Origin: CAYPPG01 sp964412555
GTDB lineage: Bacteria > Hinthialibacterota > Hinthialibacteria > Hinthialibacterales > Hinthialibacteraceae
Length of the DNA: 64,000 bases
Reading direction: 5' to 3'
Assembly (NCBI GenBank): GCA_964412555.1
Contig: CAYPPG010000023.1
Location: forward strand, 1 to 64,000
Part shown: piece after piece, positions 42,573 to 52,415 of the stretch
How positions within the stretch are numbered: position 1 is the first letter of the stretch
How the letters are laid out: each line of letters opens with the position of its first letter
Program-made: the position numbers and the translations under genes
Notes under the pieces: generated by a model
Database searches by the model: none
The model's input: the letters and a program-made list of their open reading frames with translations, nothing else
Told to the model about the DNA's origin: nothing

Positions 42573-43445
42573 TCAAGATGTCGTTCCTTCTATTGTTTGA
42601 TTCTGCTCTCGCTGAAAGATTGAACCTTGCTTATATAAAATAAAAATTGCAATTCCAAGAATGATAACCGTTCCCCCACCGGCAATGCGCATTATATTCA
42701 TCGCAACCGGCGCATATCTTCCAGCCTCGGCATCGTAATGGAAACAATATAGAAGAACCTGGTCGAGGGTGGAGCCGATTTTGCCTTCGGAAGCCTCCAC
42801 AAAGGAGAGCCGCATGGTCTGCGGTTCGAATTGGATTCCATATAAATAACGTGAGACACGGCCGTCCGGCGTACAAATAGTAATCACAGCCGGATGCGCA
42901 TACTCTTCACGATCTTCATTGTATTTGTATCCGAATCCTACTGCGTCGGCCAACTGCTTGATATTTTTCTCCTTGCCGGTCAAAAAATGCCAATGGGCAG
43001 CCGCTTCCGGCTTGCCGAATTCTTTGATGTAATTCTGCTTTTTAAATTGCGCTAGATTCGGGGTTTCCAGCGGATCGATACTGACGGTTACAATTTCGTA
43101 TCCTTCTCCCGGTTCCAACGGAATTTCCTTCAACGCTTCGACCGCTCCATTGATCACCAATGTACAAAGCATGGGGCAACGATAGTATGCAAGAATCAAT
43201 AAAACCGGCCGATCCCCAATAAAATATTGTTTCAGTTGCACCGTTTGATCCCGTTCATCTTGAAACTCGAGTTCCAACGGGATTTGCGCATCCAATTTTT
43301 CTGTTATACCTACCCCTTCCAACTCTTCCGGAAGAGATTCCGGATTCTGCGCGAAACAGGAAGGTACGAATAAAGTAAAAAGAAATAGTATCCCAATCAC
43401 TTGGATCAATTCACGATAAATTGTATGTGTTTCTAGTTTTAACAT
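42573..43445 (-). CDS. SCO1/SenC-type copper chaperone with C-terminal membrane helix
   Basis: The product is about 290 residues, with an N-terminal signal or anchor and a thioredoxin fold. The copper motif is RCPMLCTLVI (C-x3-C), and the later His is expected near PEAAAHWHFLTG. It delivers copper to the CuA site of the oxidase subunit encoded next. An extra C-terminal membrane helix (IMRIAGGGTVIILGIAIFILY) keeps it at the membrane, as is usual for SCO proteins in these clusters. Neither possible start (43457 or 43445) has a strong ribosome site. Confidence 0.88.
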   Translation of the reverse strand: MLKLETHTIYRELIQVIGILFLFTLFVPSCFAQNPESLPEELEGVGITEKLDAQIPLELEFQDERDQTVQLKQYFIGDRPVLLILAYYRCPMLCTLVINGAVEALKEIPLEPGEGYEIVTVSIDPLETPNLAQFKKQNYIKEFGKPEAAAHWHFLTGKEKNIKQLADAVGFGYKYNEDREEYAHPAVITICTPDGRVSRYLYGIQFEPQTMRLSFVEASEGKIGSTLDQVLLYCFHYDAEAGRYAPVAMNIMRIAGGGTVIILGIAIFILYKQGSIFQREQNQTIEGTTS

Positions 43446-43571
43446 AATGATGCTCACTTGAAATTATATTTTTATGATAAAGTTGATCAATTTAGTATTG
43501 ATTCACTTCGATCATTTTTAATAGTAGCTGAAAAGGAAGTGTGTTGTGACAAGGTGCGAGTCGTTCGTTAT

Positions 43572-43859
43572 TTATTGTTTCGCGTCTTCAACCATCAACT
43601 GCATCGCTCGGTCGATGGGAATAGCGACGATCTGTTTTTCTTGATCGACCCATCGATAGCTGTTCAATGTCTCGACTTGATCGGCCAGGTGGCTGTTCAA
43701 TTGTTGGGACGGCTGTGAAACAACTTTTTGGACATGCTGGCTATTTTTTACGTTGTAGTAAAATACTTGGGCGCCAACGATAAGTTCAACGAAAATCAGC
43801 AAAGAGATAAATGTCACTAAAAAAATAGTCTTGACATTGATTTCGTCTGGTGCTGCCAT
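43572..43859 (-). CDS. small membrane-anchored protein of the act-cox cluster, unknown function
   Basis: The 95-residue protein has one N-terminal membrane helix (TIFLVTFISLLIFVELIVGAQVFYY) and a soluble tail rich in Gln, Val and Asp. AAGGA lies 10 bases before the ATG. It has no Cys and no haem motif. Small proteins of this shape, with a helix followed by a short periplasmic domain, often sit between actF and sco in such clusters. I cannot name a function. Confidence 0.65.
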   Translation of the reverse strand: MAAPDEINVKTIFLVTFISLLIFVELIVGAQVFYYNVKNSQHVQKVVSQPSQQLNSHLADQVETLNSYRWVDQEKQIVAIPIDRAMQLMVEDAKQ

Positions 43860-43897
43860 AATTCTCAATCCTTCTAAGCATTCTCGATGTCAACGAG

Positions 43898-43985
43898 CGG
43901 GTAGCAAGGGTAAGCGAAGTCTACCCTTGTGATAAGAACCACATCGGCCAGGGCAGACCTGTTGTCCTGCCCTGGCTACCCTTTT
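43898..43985. repeat. structured dispersed repeat, copy 1 (three-way-junction element)
   Basis: The element can fold into a closed three-stem structure. The outer stem is GGGTAG (43899-43904)/CTACCC (43976-43981). Arm 1 is CAAGGGTA (43905-43912)/TACCCTTG (43922-43929). Arm 2 is GCCAGGGCAG (43947-43956)/CTGCCCTGGC (43967-43976). A T-run follows. Its first 32 bases are identical to copy 2 at 53978. It lies between actF and the small membrane protein gene. Confidence 0.8.
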
Positions 43986-43990
43986 ATTCC

Positions 43991-45208
43991 TTAAGCGTTT
44001 TCAAACGTTAAAGAAACCTGTAGCCGCGGATCTTTTACGGGGATCAAGGCATGCGCCTTTGCAAGATAGGCAAAACACGCCACAAAGATTCCCCCGACAC
44101 CGATGAAACATCCGGCGTCCAAGAGTATATGAAAAAAGGCGAAATCACCCTCGAATTCGGGCATGATCAGCCAGTATAAATCGAACCAATGCATGATCAG
44201 TATCCATACCGCCCAGAAAAAGAGTATCTTTTTTCTACGTTTTGCCACGCGGGAAATCAATCCCATAAATGGAATAATAAAGTGGCATAGGATCAAAAAT
44301 ATCCCGATCCACATCCAAACTCCGGTTTGCCGCCTGTATATCCAGCCGGTCTCTTCGGGGAGATTGGCATACCAGATCAACATATATTGCGAGAAAGCAA
44401 TATATCCCCAGAAGAAAACAAAGGCGAACATCAGTTTTCCGATGTCATGGTAATGCTCAACCGTGATCGCTGATTTCAACCGGCCTGTTTTTTGAAGAAG
44501 TATAGCCAAAACGGCCAAAAATGAGAGAAAACCCAGAAAACCGCCGGCAAAGAAGTAGACACCGTAAATCGTACTGAACCAATGGGCGTCGAGAGACATC
44601 AGAAAATCGAACGCGGCGAACGTCGTCGTCAGTGCGAACAAAATCATGGCGGGAGCGCTGAAGCGTTCCATCTTCAAGGTCAAATTCGGATCACCACTGG
44701 CATCTTGTTGAACGGAAGTGTTCAAGAAATAACGGGATATCCAAATCCATATCCCAAAATAAAACACACAACGAAGCAGGAAAAAAGGCAGATTCAAATA
44801 CGGTTGTTTATGCTGAAGCAATTCATCGTGCGCGACGATTTCCGGATCGATCCAATGGTACAGATGTTTTAAGCCGAACAATAGAAGAACAAACAATACA
44901 GCCAGCACAACAACATTGGCAGCAATGAATTCTGCCAGTCTTCGCACGACTACGCTCCATCCGGAATGGGTCAAATGCTGTAGTGCGATGAAGAAAATCG
45001 CACCGAGTGAAATGCTCAAAAAATAAGAAAATGCAGTCAGGTAAGAAAAGAAGAACCGTTCACGCAAATCCGCCGTGAAGAGCGAAATGACAAACGTAAC
45101 CACCAACACCGCGAGACCGGCAAGTCCGGCGATGCGATAAAGATTTGCTCCTAATTGATGAAGGCGCAAATGATCTTCCGGGATACGTGATGGATCGATT
45201 GCTGACAA
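43991..45208 (-). CDS. actF: Alternative Complex III subunit ActF
   Basis: The 405-residue protein has about ten membrane helices and matches ActF, a quinol:cytochrome c oxidoreductase membrane subunit related to ActC/NrfD in position. Recognisable segments are FFFSYLTAFSYFLSISLGA, LMSLDAHWFSTIYGVYFFAGG and CHFIIPFMGLISR. A TTG start at 45208 is supported by GGAG eight bases upstream. The gene lies between actE and the repeat element. Confidence 0.88.
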   Translation of the reverse strand: MSAIDPSRIPEDHLRLHQLGANLYRIAGLAGLAVLVVTFVISLFTADLRERFFFSYLTAFSYFLSISLGAIFFIALQHLTHSGWSVVVRRLAEFIAANVVVLAVLFVLLLFGLKHLYHWIDPEIVAHDELLQHKQPYLNLPFFLLRCVFYFGIWIWISRYFLNTSVQQDASGDPNLTLKMERFSAPAMILFALTTTFAAFDFLMSLDAHWFSTIYGVYFFAGGFLGFLSFLAVLAILLQKTGRLKSAITVEHYHDIGKLMFAFVFFWGYIAFSQYMLIWYANLPEETGWIYRRQTGVWMWIGIFLILCHFIIPFMGLISRVAKRRKKILFFWAVWILIMHWFDLYWLIMPEFEGDFAFFHILLDAGCFIGVGGIFVACFAYLAKAHALIPVKDPRLQVSLTFENA

Positions 45209-45285
45209 GGTAAATTCTCCAACTCTCTTTTTTTATTAACTTTTCATTATTGATGGTAGAGCAAGCGTCTCCGCTTGCCTTCCTC

Positions 45286-45927
45286 TCACCGCAACGATTT
45301 CCGCTTTTCTTCCGGTACATCGTCTATTGGAGCATTTTGGCTTCGCTGCAATGCCCGCACATAGGCGACAATCGCCCAACGGTCTTGAACCGGTATCTGG
45401 GATGCATAAGCGGGCATGTTGCGAATACCGTTCGTGATTGTGTTATATAAATGACCGTCAGATCGGTCCCGTATTGTTTCGGTATGATAGGAAGTCGGAG
45501 GAATCCAGGTCCCCTCCTGCAATTCGTCCGCCCGTTTGGAAATCATCCCGTCTCCATAGCCGGTCATCCCATGGCAGGGAGCGCAAAAGATGTTGTAACG
45601 TTCCTGGCCACGCTTGAGCAAGGTATCGGTGATGGGTTGAGGATTCGTTTGGATGAATTCATCATTTTTCATTCCGGTCTTGTATGAATCGTTTTCATCC
45701 AGTTCTCCTCTGGCCACCGTTCCGGGAATACGGGGACGCATAGCCCTGCGATCGGCGAATAGAGGATTGTAACTTTGCGCTTTCATTTTGGGTTGATTGT
45801 CCATATCGAGAATCAAATGAATACGCGTTTGATCGGTACGAATCGCACGAGCTCTTGCAATGAACAAAAGCGGCAGCAATGCCAATAACCCAGCAATCAC
45901 TCCGGCGATAAGGAAAATTCTTGGCAT
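45286..45927 (-). CDS. actE: Alternative Complex III subunit ActE, monohaem cytochrome c
   Basis: The 213-residue protein has an N-terminal anchor (FLIAGVIAGLLALLPLLFIA) and one haem c motif (CAPCHG). A distal Met probably lies in the GIRNMPAYASQ segment. It is the periplasmic cytochrome that takes electrons from ActA/ActB and passes them to the oxidase. GGAGG is eight bases before the ATG. It overlaps nothing and sits four bases after actD. Confidence 0.92.
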   Translation of the reverse strand: MPRIFLIAGVIAGLLALLPLLFIARARAIRTDQTRIHLILDMDNQPKMKAQSYNPLFADRRAMRPRIPGTVARGELDENDSYKTGMKNDEFIQTNPQPITDTLLKRGQERYNIFCAPCHGMTGYGDGMISKRADELQEGTWIPPTSYHTETIRDRSDGHLYNTITNGIRNMPAYASQIPVQDRWAIVAYVRALQRSQNAPIDDVPEEKRKSLR

Positions 45928-45930
45928 CGG

Positions 45931-46503
45931 TTAATCCTCCACGGTCTCGACAGCGTTCGCTCCCAACGACGATAAAAACGATTGGGTTTTTTCCGGATCG
46001 AACAATGGATCCGCGGCTTCTATGACAATGAAAAATCGATCTGCCGTGACTCTTCGAAATCGTTCGTTCGTGAATAAAGGATGATACAGTTGCGGTAATA
46101 AATTGAGACCGAATAAACCGAACACCGCCGTGATAGCACTAAATAGAACCGTCACTTCGAAAACGATCGGGATATTGGCCGGTAGGCTGAAAAAAGGTTT
46201 CCCGCTGATAATGTAAGGATAATCCACAGCATTGGTCCACCATTGCAAAAGCAATCCAGCCGCCAAACCCGTCAATCCGGCTCCTAAAACGATCCACGGC
46301 AGGATCGTGGGGCGAATTCCCATCGCTTCATCCAATCCGTGTAGAGGAAGCGGACTGTGAACATCCCAGCGGGTATATCCCGCGTCACGAACTTTCTCCG
46401 CTGAATCGATTACTTTGCCGGCATCATCGAATTCGGCAAGAAGCCCCCAAGTTTTCTTTTCTACGGGTTCATTGGATTTGGGTTGATGTCCATATTCGTT
46501 CAT
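45931..46503 (-). CDS. actD: Alternative Complex III subunit ActD (DUF3341)
   Basis: The product is about 190 residues. It opens with the soluble DUF3341 domain (WGLLAEFDDAGKVIDSAEKV, YTRWDVHSPLPLHGLDEAMG), followed by two membrane helices (IVLGAGLTGLAAGLLLQW and IVFEVTVLFSAITAVFGLF). ActD is a membrane subunit of the complex without cofactors. The start at 46503 has GGGGTGG upstream and directly follows the actC stop. Confidence 0.92.
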   Translation of the reverse strand: MNEYGHQPKSNEPVEKKTWGLLAEFDDAGKVIDSAEKVRDAGYTRWDVHSPLPLHGLDEAMGIRPTILPWIVLGAGLTGLAAGLLLQWWTNAVDYPYIISGKPFFSLPANIPIVFEVTVLFSAITAVFGLFGLNLLPQLYHPLFTNERFRRVTADRFFIVIEAADPLFDPEKTQSFLSSLGANAVETVED

Positions 46504-46504
46504 G

Positions 46505-47977
46505 TTATTTCCACCCCTTATCCCAATATTCCGGCTCATGTGCATGGGGGATATCGCCGTGATAATCCCCGACTCCGCGATGGTGGCCGTGTTCGAGATG
46601 AGCCTGCGGCATAACGGTTTTTACCTCCGCCATCGCCACCATCGGTAAATAACGGCAGAACAGGAGAAACAGCGTAAAAAATAGCCCGATACTGCCGAGA
46701 AATGTAAGAATATCCACCCACGTCGGAATATAGTATCCCCAGCTCGAGGGGATAAAATCACGATGAAGAGATGTGACGACGATCACAAATCGCTCAAACC
46801 ACATCCCAATATTCACAAAGATACTGACAACAAACATGATCCACGGCGTAGTCCTGCATTTTTTAAACCAGAATACTTGTGGGGCGAGCACGTTACAGGA
46901 AATCATGATCCAATAAGCCCATGCATAAGGACCGAATGCGCGATTGATAAAGGCAAACGCCTCATAGGGATTCCCACCGTACCACGCAATGAAAAACTCA
47001 ATCATATAAGAATAACCGACGATCGTCCCGGTAACGAGAATGATTTTGTTCATATTTTCGAGATGATGTAACGAGACGATTTCTTTCAATCCGAAATATT
47101 GGCGAGCAGGAACGATCAAAGTTACGACCATCGCGAAACCGCTAAAAATCGCGCCAGCAACAAAATAAGGGGGAAATATGGTCGTGTGCCAGCCCGGCAA
47201 AAGAGAAACAGCGAAATCGAAACTCACGACAGAATGAACGCTTACGACCAGCGGCGTGGCAAGTCCCGCCAAGATAAGATAAGCGTATTCATGACGGTGC
47301 CAATGACGATGAGAACCTCTCCAGCCTAGCGCGAAAATCCCATACACGATTTGGCGAATTCGTGTTTTAGCACGGTCACGTAACGTCGCCAAGTCCGGAA
47401 TCATCCCGACATACCAAAACAGAAGCGAAACGGTTGCATAAGTGCTGACGGCGAAAACATCCCACAAAAGCGGGCTGCGAAAATTCGGCCACATCGCCAT
47501 TTGATTGGGATAGGGGAAAAGCCAGTAGGCCAACCACGCCCGCCCGACGTGAATGGCAGGAAAAACTCCGGCGCAAACAACTGCGAAAATAGTCATGGCC
47601 TCGGCAAAGCGATTGATACTCGTTCGCCATTTTTGCCGCAAAAGGAAAAGAATCGCGGAAATCAACGTGCCAGCATGTCCGATCCCGACCCAGAAGACAA
47701 AATTGATAATGGCAAATCCCCAACTGATGGGAATATCTACCCCCCAAACACCGATACCTACAGCAATCAAATAAGCAATCATTACAAATAAAATCCCGGT
47801 CCATGCAACAGAAATCGCAAATGCGATATACCATGCCCGCGGTGGTTTCGGTTGTTCCGTGATCCTGCATACCTTTTCGGTGACCGACGTGAAGTCATTG
47901 TCGCCTACGACCAGGGGGTGGCATTCGGTCGGATTGCGGTACGTATTATCGATTTCATGAGTGGCTGTTATGCTCAT
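46505..47977 (-). CDS. actC: Alternative Complex III subunit ActC (NrfD-like quinol-binding)
   Basis: The 490-residue integral membrane protein belongs to the NrfD/PsrC family, with about ten helices. Typical stretches are FWVGIGHAGTLISAILFLLRQ, HVGRAWLAYWLFPYPNQM and SVHSVVSFDFAVSLLPGWH. It provides the quinol site of the complex. The start overlaps the actB stop by about 23 bases, so translation is probably coupled. A His-rich tail is present (EHGHHRGVGDYHGDIPHAHE). Confidence 0.93.
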   Translation of the reverse strand: MSITATHEIDNTYRNPTECHPLVVGDNDFTSVTEKVCRITEQPKPPRAWYIAFAISVAWTGILFVMIAYLIAVGIGVWGVDIPISWGFAIINFVFWVGIGHAGTLISAILFLLRQKWRTSINRFAEAMTIFAVVCAGVFPAIHVGRAWLAYWLFPYPNQMAMWPNFRSPLLWDVFAVSTYATVSLLFWYVGMIPDLATLRDRAKTRIRQIVYGIFALGWRGSHRHWHRHEYAYLILAGLATPLVVSVHSVVSFDFAVSLLPGWHTTIFPPYFVAGAIFSGFAMVVTLIVPARQYFGLKEIVSLHHLENMNKIILVTGTIVGYSYMIEFFIAWYGGNPYEAFAFINRAFGPYAWAYWIMISCNVLAPQVFWFKKCRTTPWIMFVVSIFVNIGMWFERFVIVVTSLHRDFIPSSWGYYIPTWVDILTFLGSIGLFFTLFLLFCRYLPMVAMAEVKTVMPQAHLEHGHHRGVGDYHGDIPHAHEPEYWDKGWK

Positions 47978-50900
47978 CAGCGTTTTCCGGTTCTCCCTCG
48001 ATTAATTCCGGATTCGGATTGCGTACTCGAGCTAAATAAAAGGTACGCGGTTTTGTATTGATTTCAGCAAGCATTCCGTACGCCCTTTTTTCTTCCTGCA
48101 AGCGGGCGACTTTGCTGTTTTTATCATTCAAATCCCCAAACACGATTGCTTGTGTGGGACAGGTTTGCTGGCAAGCGGTCTTGATCTCACCGTCTTCAAT
48201 GGGGCGTTTTTCGTTCTTCGCTGTGATTTTGGCCGCTTCGATCCGCTGTACGCAATAGGTGCATTTCTCCATCACGCCCCGGCTGCGAACAGTAACTTCC
48301 GGATTGAAAGCCATCTTTTCTGTTTCAGAGAGATTCTTTCGGTAATTGAAGAAATTGAAGCGCCTTACTTTATAGGGACAATTGTTGGAGCAGTAGCGCG
48401 TCCCAACACAGCGGTTATAAACCATCAAATTCAGCCCTTCATGGCTGTGAACGGTGGCTGCAACCGGGCAAACCTGTTCGCACGGCGCATTCTCACAATG
48501 AACACAAGCCAGGGGCTGATGAGCGACTTGGGGATTGTCTGAGTTCCCTTTGAAATAACGGTCGATGCGAATCCAATGCATTTCCCGTCCGTTTGCGACT
48601 TGCTCCTTCCCAACAATGGGAATATTGTTTTCCGCCTGGCAGGCGGTGACACAAGCATTGCAGCCGATGCAGGAATTCAAATCGATGGTCATCCCCCATT
48701 TGTGATCGTTGTATTGATGCTCTGTCCAGAGATTCACCGGTTCAGCGGCATGAACCCGATGATGGGCAAAATCGGGATGCTTTTTGTATTCCTCCAAATT
48801 CGCTTCCCGAACCAATTCACCAATCCGATGCTGTTTCGCTTCCAATCCAACCGTATCGATAGCGTGATGATCTTGCGTACAAGCCAGGTCATGGAAACGA
48901 CCGGCCGGTTCGATCTTCACATCGGTGACAATATCCATGGCGCCTGATGTCCGCAAAACATACGTATTGAAACCGACATCATTGCCGACATTTCCCGCCT
49001 GCTGCCGTCCATATCCCAAAAATAATGCCATCGAATTCGGAGCCTGACCGGGCATAATATAAACGGGCATTTCAAGGGAGCGCCCATTCACTTCGATCCG
49101 AATGATTTCCTGATTTTGGATTCTTAATTCTTCGGCTGTTACGGGACTTATCAAGGCGGCGTTGTCCCATGCGATCTTCGTCATGAAATCAGGGAGTTCC
49201 TGCAGCCACCCGTTGTTGGCAAAACGGCCATCATAAACACAAGAATCCCGATGAAAAGTAATTTCCATGGCAGATCGCTCTGCTGAAATGTCAGTAAAAT
49301 CAACACCGGCAATTTGAGAATGGATTTCATCAATCTGTAAGTCCGGAATAAATTCACCGAAACGGCTGTTGGGCAAAATACCATCATGGAGAAACCGTTT
49401 CCAAAACGACTCGAAATTTTCTTCTGAAGTACGAGTTTGGTATGTTCGGCGGACGATCTCATAGCCGGTTTGGGGAGCCTCATCGAGAACAACCGCCAGG
49501 AATTCAAGGACGGATTTGCCGTTATACAAGGGTTCGATCAAGGGTTGTACCGAACAGATAGTTCCATCATATGCACGCGCATCTCCCCAGGATTCCAAAA
49601 AGTGCGCCCGGGGAACATGCCAATTACAGGCATGTGAAGTTTCGTTGTCATACAAACTCAAATGAACGCTATTCTGAATTTTTGATAAGTATCCCCCAAA
49701 TTCAAAATCAGCAGGAGCATCATAAACCGGATTCCCCCCGAAAATAAGAAGAGTATCTACCGCTCCATTTTCGATCTCTTGTATCAAAGAGTGAAGTGCG
49801 TCCACATAGGAAAGCCGGTTTGGATTGATTTCCTGGGTATACGAAACGGTTTTTCCGATATTTCCCAACAAAAAATTAAGCCAATGCGCGAGAGCGTGAA
49901 CGGCGGGTGGTTGATTATCACCAATGGTTATGACGCATTGCCCTGTATTACCGGTTAAATCCTTTGCCAGCACCTCGATCATTTTTTGATCGAAGGGATG
50001 ACCGGAAAGTTGACTTAATTTATGAACGATCGGCTTGTATTCTGCCGGAACTGAATCCTTGGAAAGTGATACGATTCTCGATGCTACTGCACAAAGGAAA
50101 TGGAGAATCTGTTTAGAAGGAACCGGAAAACGATGATCGGCCATCGCCCCAGTCGTTGAATAACGGCTCTCGACTACATACAGCCGGTTCATTTCATTTT
50201 GTTCAACTTGGCGGCCTTTCGCATAATCACGACTATATTTCAAAGCGGCCGGATGAGAAATGAGAAAATCGGAATCCAAAGAAAGAATGACTTTCGCTTT
50301 ATCGAGGTTCAAATGAGTTCGGAGAGAAGTGCCAAATGCTGTTTGCGCTCCCGCCCGTTCATTATCATTGGAAATCGGCTCGTATTCATACCATTTCGAT
50401 TGCGGGAAAGCCTGCTCAAGACGTTGCCGCATCATTTCCACACTCGGTGAAGAAGTTGTTTCACTGAGGATATATAATCCTTCTCCCTTTTGCTCTTTCA
50501 AACGGTTGAAGTGCGAACGGAACTGGCTGAGAAACGAATCCCAATCTTGCGCGATATCTTTATTGTCATCTCTTCGAACGATGCCTTTACTGCGGTCTGG
50601 ATCATAGATTTCCAGAATGGCTGCTTGTGACAAAACATCGGCAGTGCCATGATTATACGAATGGGATGGATTCCCTTCGACTTTGATCGGCCGTCCGTCG
50701 TAACTGGTGACAAGCAAACCGCTCGCGACACCGGATAATTCCATCGCTGTGGCAAATCGTTCGGGAACACCGGGGATTCGGCCTTCGGGCCGGCTGGCAT
50801 AGGGAACAATTTTCTCTTTCGGCCAACGGCAGCTTGTGACTCCAGCAAACGCCAGCGACGCCCCCATGATTTTCAGAAACTGCCGCCGCGTCGACCTGTC

Positions 50901-51038
50901 CTTCAGTTCCGATGCCTGCTCGGGAAATTCCCGTTCGACAAACGATCGAAATTCCGGCGTATCCGCCAGTTCGTCCAAACTTCTCCAGTAATTTTTTGAT
51001 CCGTTCTTCTTCAACTTTTGTTCCTTTAGCGATGGCAT
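47955..51038 (-). CDS. actB: Alternative Complex III subunit ActB (fused molybdopterin-like and iron-sulfur protein)
   Basis: The protein is about 1027 residues. A twin-arginine motif (TRRQFLKIMGASLAFAGVTSC) lies inside the N-terminus, 50 residues in, as is usual for ActB. A long molybdopterin-oxidoreductase-like part that lacks the cofactor follows (about 75-740). The C-terminal iron-sulfur domain (about 770-1000) has CIGCNACVTACQ, CVHCENAPCEQVCP, CVGTRYCSNNCPY and CTYCVQR...CQQTCP, enough for three [4Fe-4S] clusters and one [3Fe-4S]. It carries electrons from ActC to the haem subunits. The start at 51038 is chosen over a TTG at 51047; both lie within the actA 3' end. Confidence 0.95.
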   Translation of the reverse strand: MPSLKEQKLKKNGSKNYWRSLDELADTPEFRSFVEREFPEQASELKDRSTRRQFLKIMGASLAFAGVTSCRWPKEKIVPYASRPEGRIPGVPERFATAMELSGVASGLLVTSYDGRPIKVEGNPSHSYNHGTADVLSQAAILEIYDPDRSKGIVRRDDNKDIAQDWDSFLSQFRSHFNRLKEQKGEGLYILSETTSSPSVEMMRQRLEQAFPQSKWYEYEPISNDNERAGAQTAFGTSLRTHLNLDKAKVILSLDSDFLISHPAALKYSRDYAKGRQVEQNEMNRLYVVESRYSTTGAMADHRFPVPSKQILHFLCAVASRIVSLSKDSVPAEYKPIVHKLSQLSGHPFDQKMIEVLAKDLTGNTGQCVITIGDNQPPAVHALAHWLNFLLGNIGKTVSYTQEINPNRLSYVDALHSLIQEIENGAVDTLLIFGGNPVYDAPADFEFGGYLSKIQNSVHLSLYDNETSHACNWHVPRAHFLESWGDARAYDGTICSVQPLIEPLYNGKSVLEFLAVVLDEAPQTGYEIVRRTYQTRTSEENFESFWKRFLHDGILPNSRFGEFIPDLQIDEIHSQIAGVDFTDISAERSAMEITFHRDSCVYDGRFANNGWLQELPDFMTKIAWDNAALISPVTAEELRIQNQEIIRIEVNGRSLEMPVYIMPGQAPNSMALFLGYGRQQAGNVGNDVGFNTYVLRTSGAMDIVTDVKIEPAGRFHDLACTQDHHAIDTVGLEAKQHRIGELVREANLEEYKKHPDFAHHRVHAAEPVNLWTEHQYNDHKWGMTIDLNSCIGCNACVTACQAENNIPIVGKEQVANGREMHWIRIDRYFKGNSDNPQVAHQPLACVHCENAPCEQVCPVAATVHSHEGLNLMVYNRCVGTRYCSNNCPYKVRRFNFFNYRKNLSETEKMAFNPEVTVRSRGVMEKCTYCVQRIEAAKITAKNEKRPIEDGEIKTACQQTCPTQAIVFGDLNDKNSKVARLQEEKRAYGMLAEINTKPRTFYLARVRNPNPELIEGEPENADEHNSHS

Positions 51039-51676
51039 GTCGAACAATCCGTTGATGGATTTATATTGTTTTGTTCCTTGATCCGAAGTCCGTATGTAAT
51101 TTGGTCTTCACCCGGTGTCCAATCCAATTGAGTGATAAATTCCTGTTCGCGCAGGTGTTTTTCCGGATTCCGGTGGCAGTCGAGACACCAACCCATACTC
51201 AATAGTTGGTCCTGATAAACCACTTCCATCTTGTCCACACGTCCATGACAGGAAACACAACCGATTCCGCGCGAAACGTGTGCGCTGTGGTTGAAATACA
51301 CATAATCCGGTAAATCGTGGACGCGAATCCATTCGACAGGCATCCCCGTCGCGTGGCTTTGTTTGATCGGAATCAGTTTGCGGCTGTCGGCGCGTATTTG
51401 TTGATGGCAATTCATGCAGGTTTGAGTAGGCGGTAGGGAGGCTTGTGCCGAGATTTCCACAGTTGTGTGACAATAACGGCAATCGATCCCCAACTTCCCT
51501 GCATGGAGAGCATGGCTATATTCAACCGGCTGCTCAGGTGCATACCCCACATCTGTCGTTCGCGGTGATCCTCCATAATAAACAACCGACACCGCATACA
51601 ACGGCCCGACGATCAAGAGAACCGCCAGAGCCGGCAGCAAATAATTCGACCATTTTGGAAAAATAAACATGTTCAT
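51026..51676 (-). CDS. actA: Alternative Complex III subunit ActA, pentahaem cytochrome c
   Basis: The 216-residue protein has one N-terminal membrane anchor (YLLPALAVLLIVGPLYAVSVVYY) and five haem c motifs: CRYCH, CMNCH, CVSCH, CLDCH and CSTCH. This count and spacing define ActA. It is the first gene of the respiratory cluster, so the promoter should lie upstream of 51676. I see CATATG repeats there but no clear -35/-10 pair. The next ATG (51670) is an equally good start. Confidence 0.94.
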   Translation of the reverse strand: MNMFIFPKWSNYLLPALAVLLIVGPLYAVSVVYYGGSPRTTDVGYAPEQPVEYSHALHAGKLGIDCRYCHTTVEISAQASLPPTQTCMNCHQQIRADSRKLIPIKQSHATGMPVEWIRVHDLPDYVYFNHSAHVSRGIGCVSCHGRVDKMEVVYQDQLLSMGWCLDCHRNPEKHLREQEFITQLDWTPGEDQITYGLRIKEQNNINPSTDCSTCHR

Positions 51677-52415
51677 ATCATATGGATTTCATATGGTTTT
51701 ATCGCCGTTGATTTTGTAAGGAAACTACTTAAACGAATGGATAAATCAAGGGCACATCAGATAATTGCACTGGAAACTCCACGATTTGGAATAATAAATC
51801 ATCCTATTATATCAATATATTGTTTGGAATCGAAACATCCTTGGCACTATACATACTCAATCATCTTCCAGGAAATTTTGAAAGGATGAATTTGATTCTT
51901 ATTATTGATACCTTTCTGCCGGTATATCGAATTCAAATGGACGATAGTACAGCGATCAAGTACACAAATTACTCATTGGAAACCTCTGGTTGAGTCTCCA
52001 ATGATCCAAACGAAAAAACGAGCTTTCCAATCCGGCAATTATTACAGGAAATAAGTGAAGATTATACGAATACCTCAAGTATACATTGCACGATCCAGCC
52101 CAATTGGATCCAACGAAAAGATGAAAATACAAAGGATAATACAAAGTGTCATAGGGGGAACAAACTTATTGATGATAGAAATCTTGGAGAAGGAGATAAA
52201 ATGGAAATGGTTACGTTGGAAGATGCGGGCAGGGATGCCCGCGCTCCGGTATTATTAAGACACAGTCGCTTTAATGGATTAGAAAGCAGAGACGGATTGT
52301 TTATTCAAAATCTTCCCGACTTGTTGACAAATTCCCTTCCGGCAAGTATAAACCGCATAACGGAAGTGTCTCCGCTTCCCTCATCAATTCAACATCGCAC
52401 AATCAAGTTTTATTC
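51677..52415. other. divergent intergenic region between act and surE
   Basis: No gene is recognised. A GCGGGC-AGGGAT-GCCCGC hairpin lies at 52225-52242, the type of short G+C-rich stem often dispersed in such genomes. The surE promoter lies at 52324-52352. The act promoter must also be in this region. Confidence 0.45.
52324..52352 (+). promoter_or_regulatory. sigma-70-type promoter for surE
   Basis: TTGACA (52324-52329), a 17-base spacer and TATAAA (52347-52352) form a strong promoter 64 bases before the surE ATG. Confidence 0.6.
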
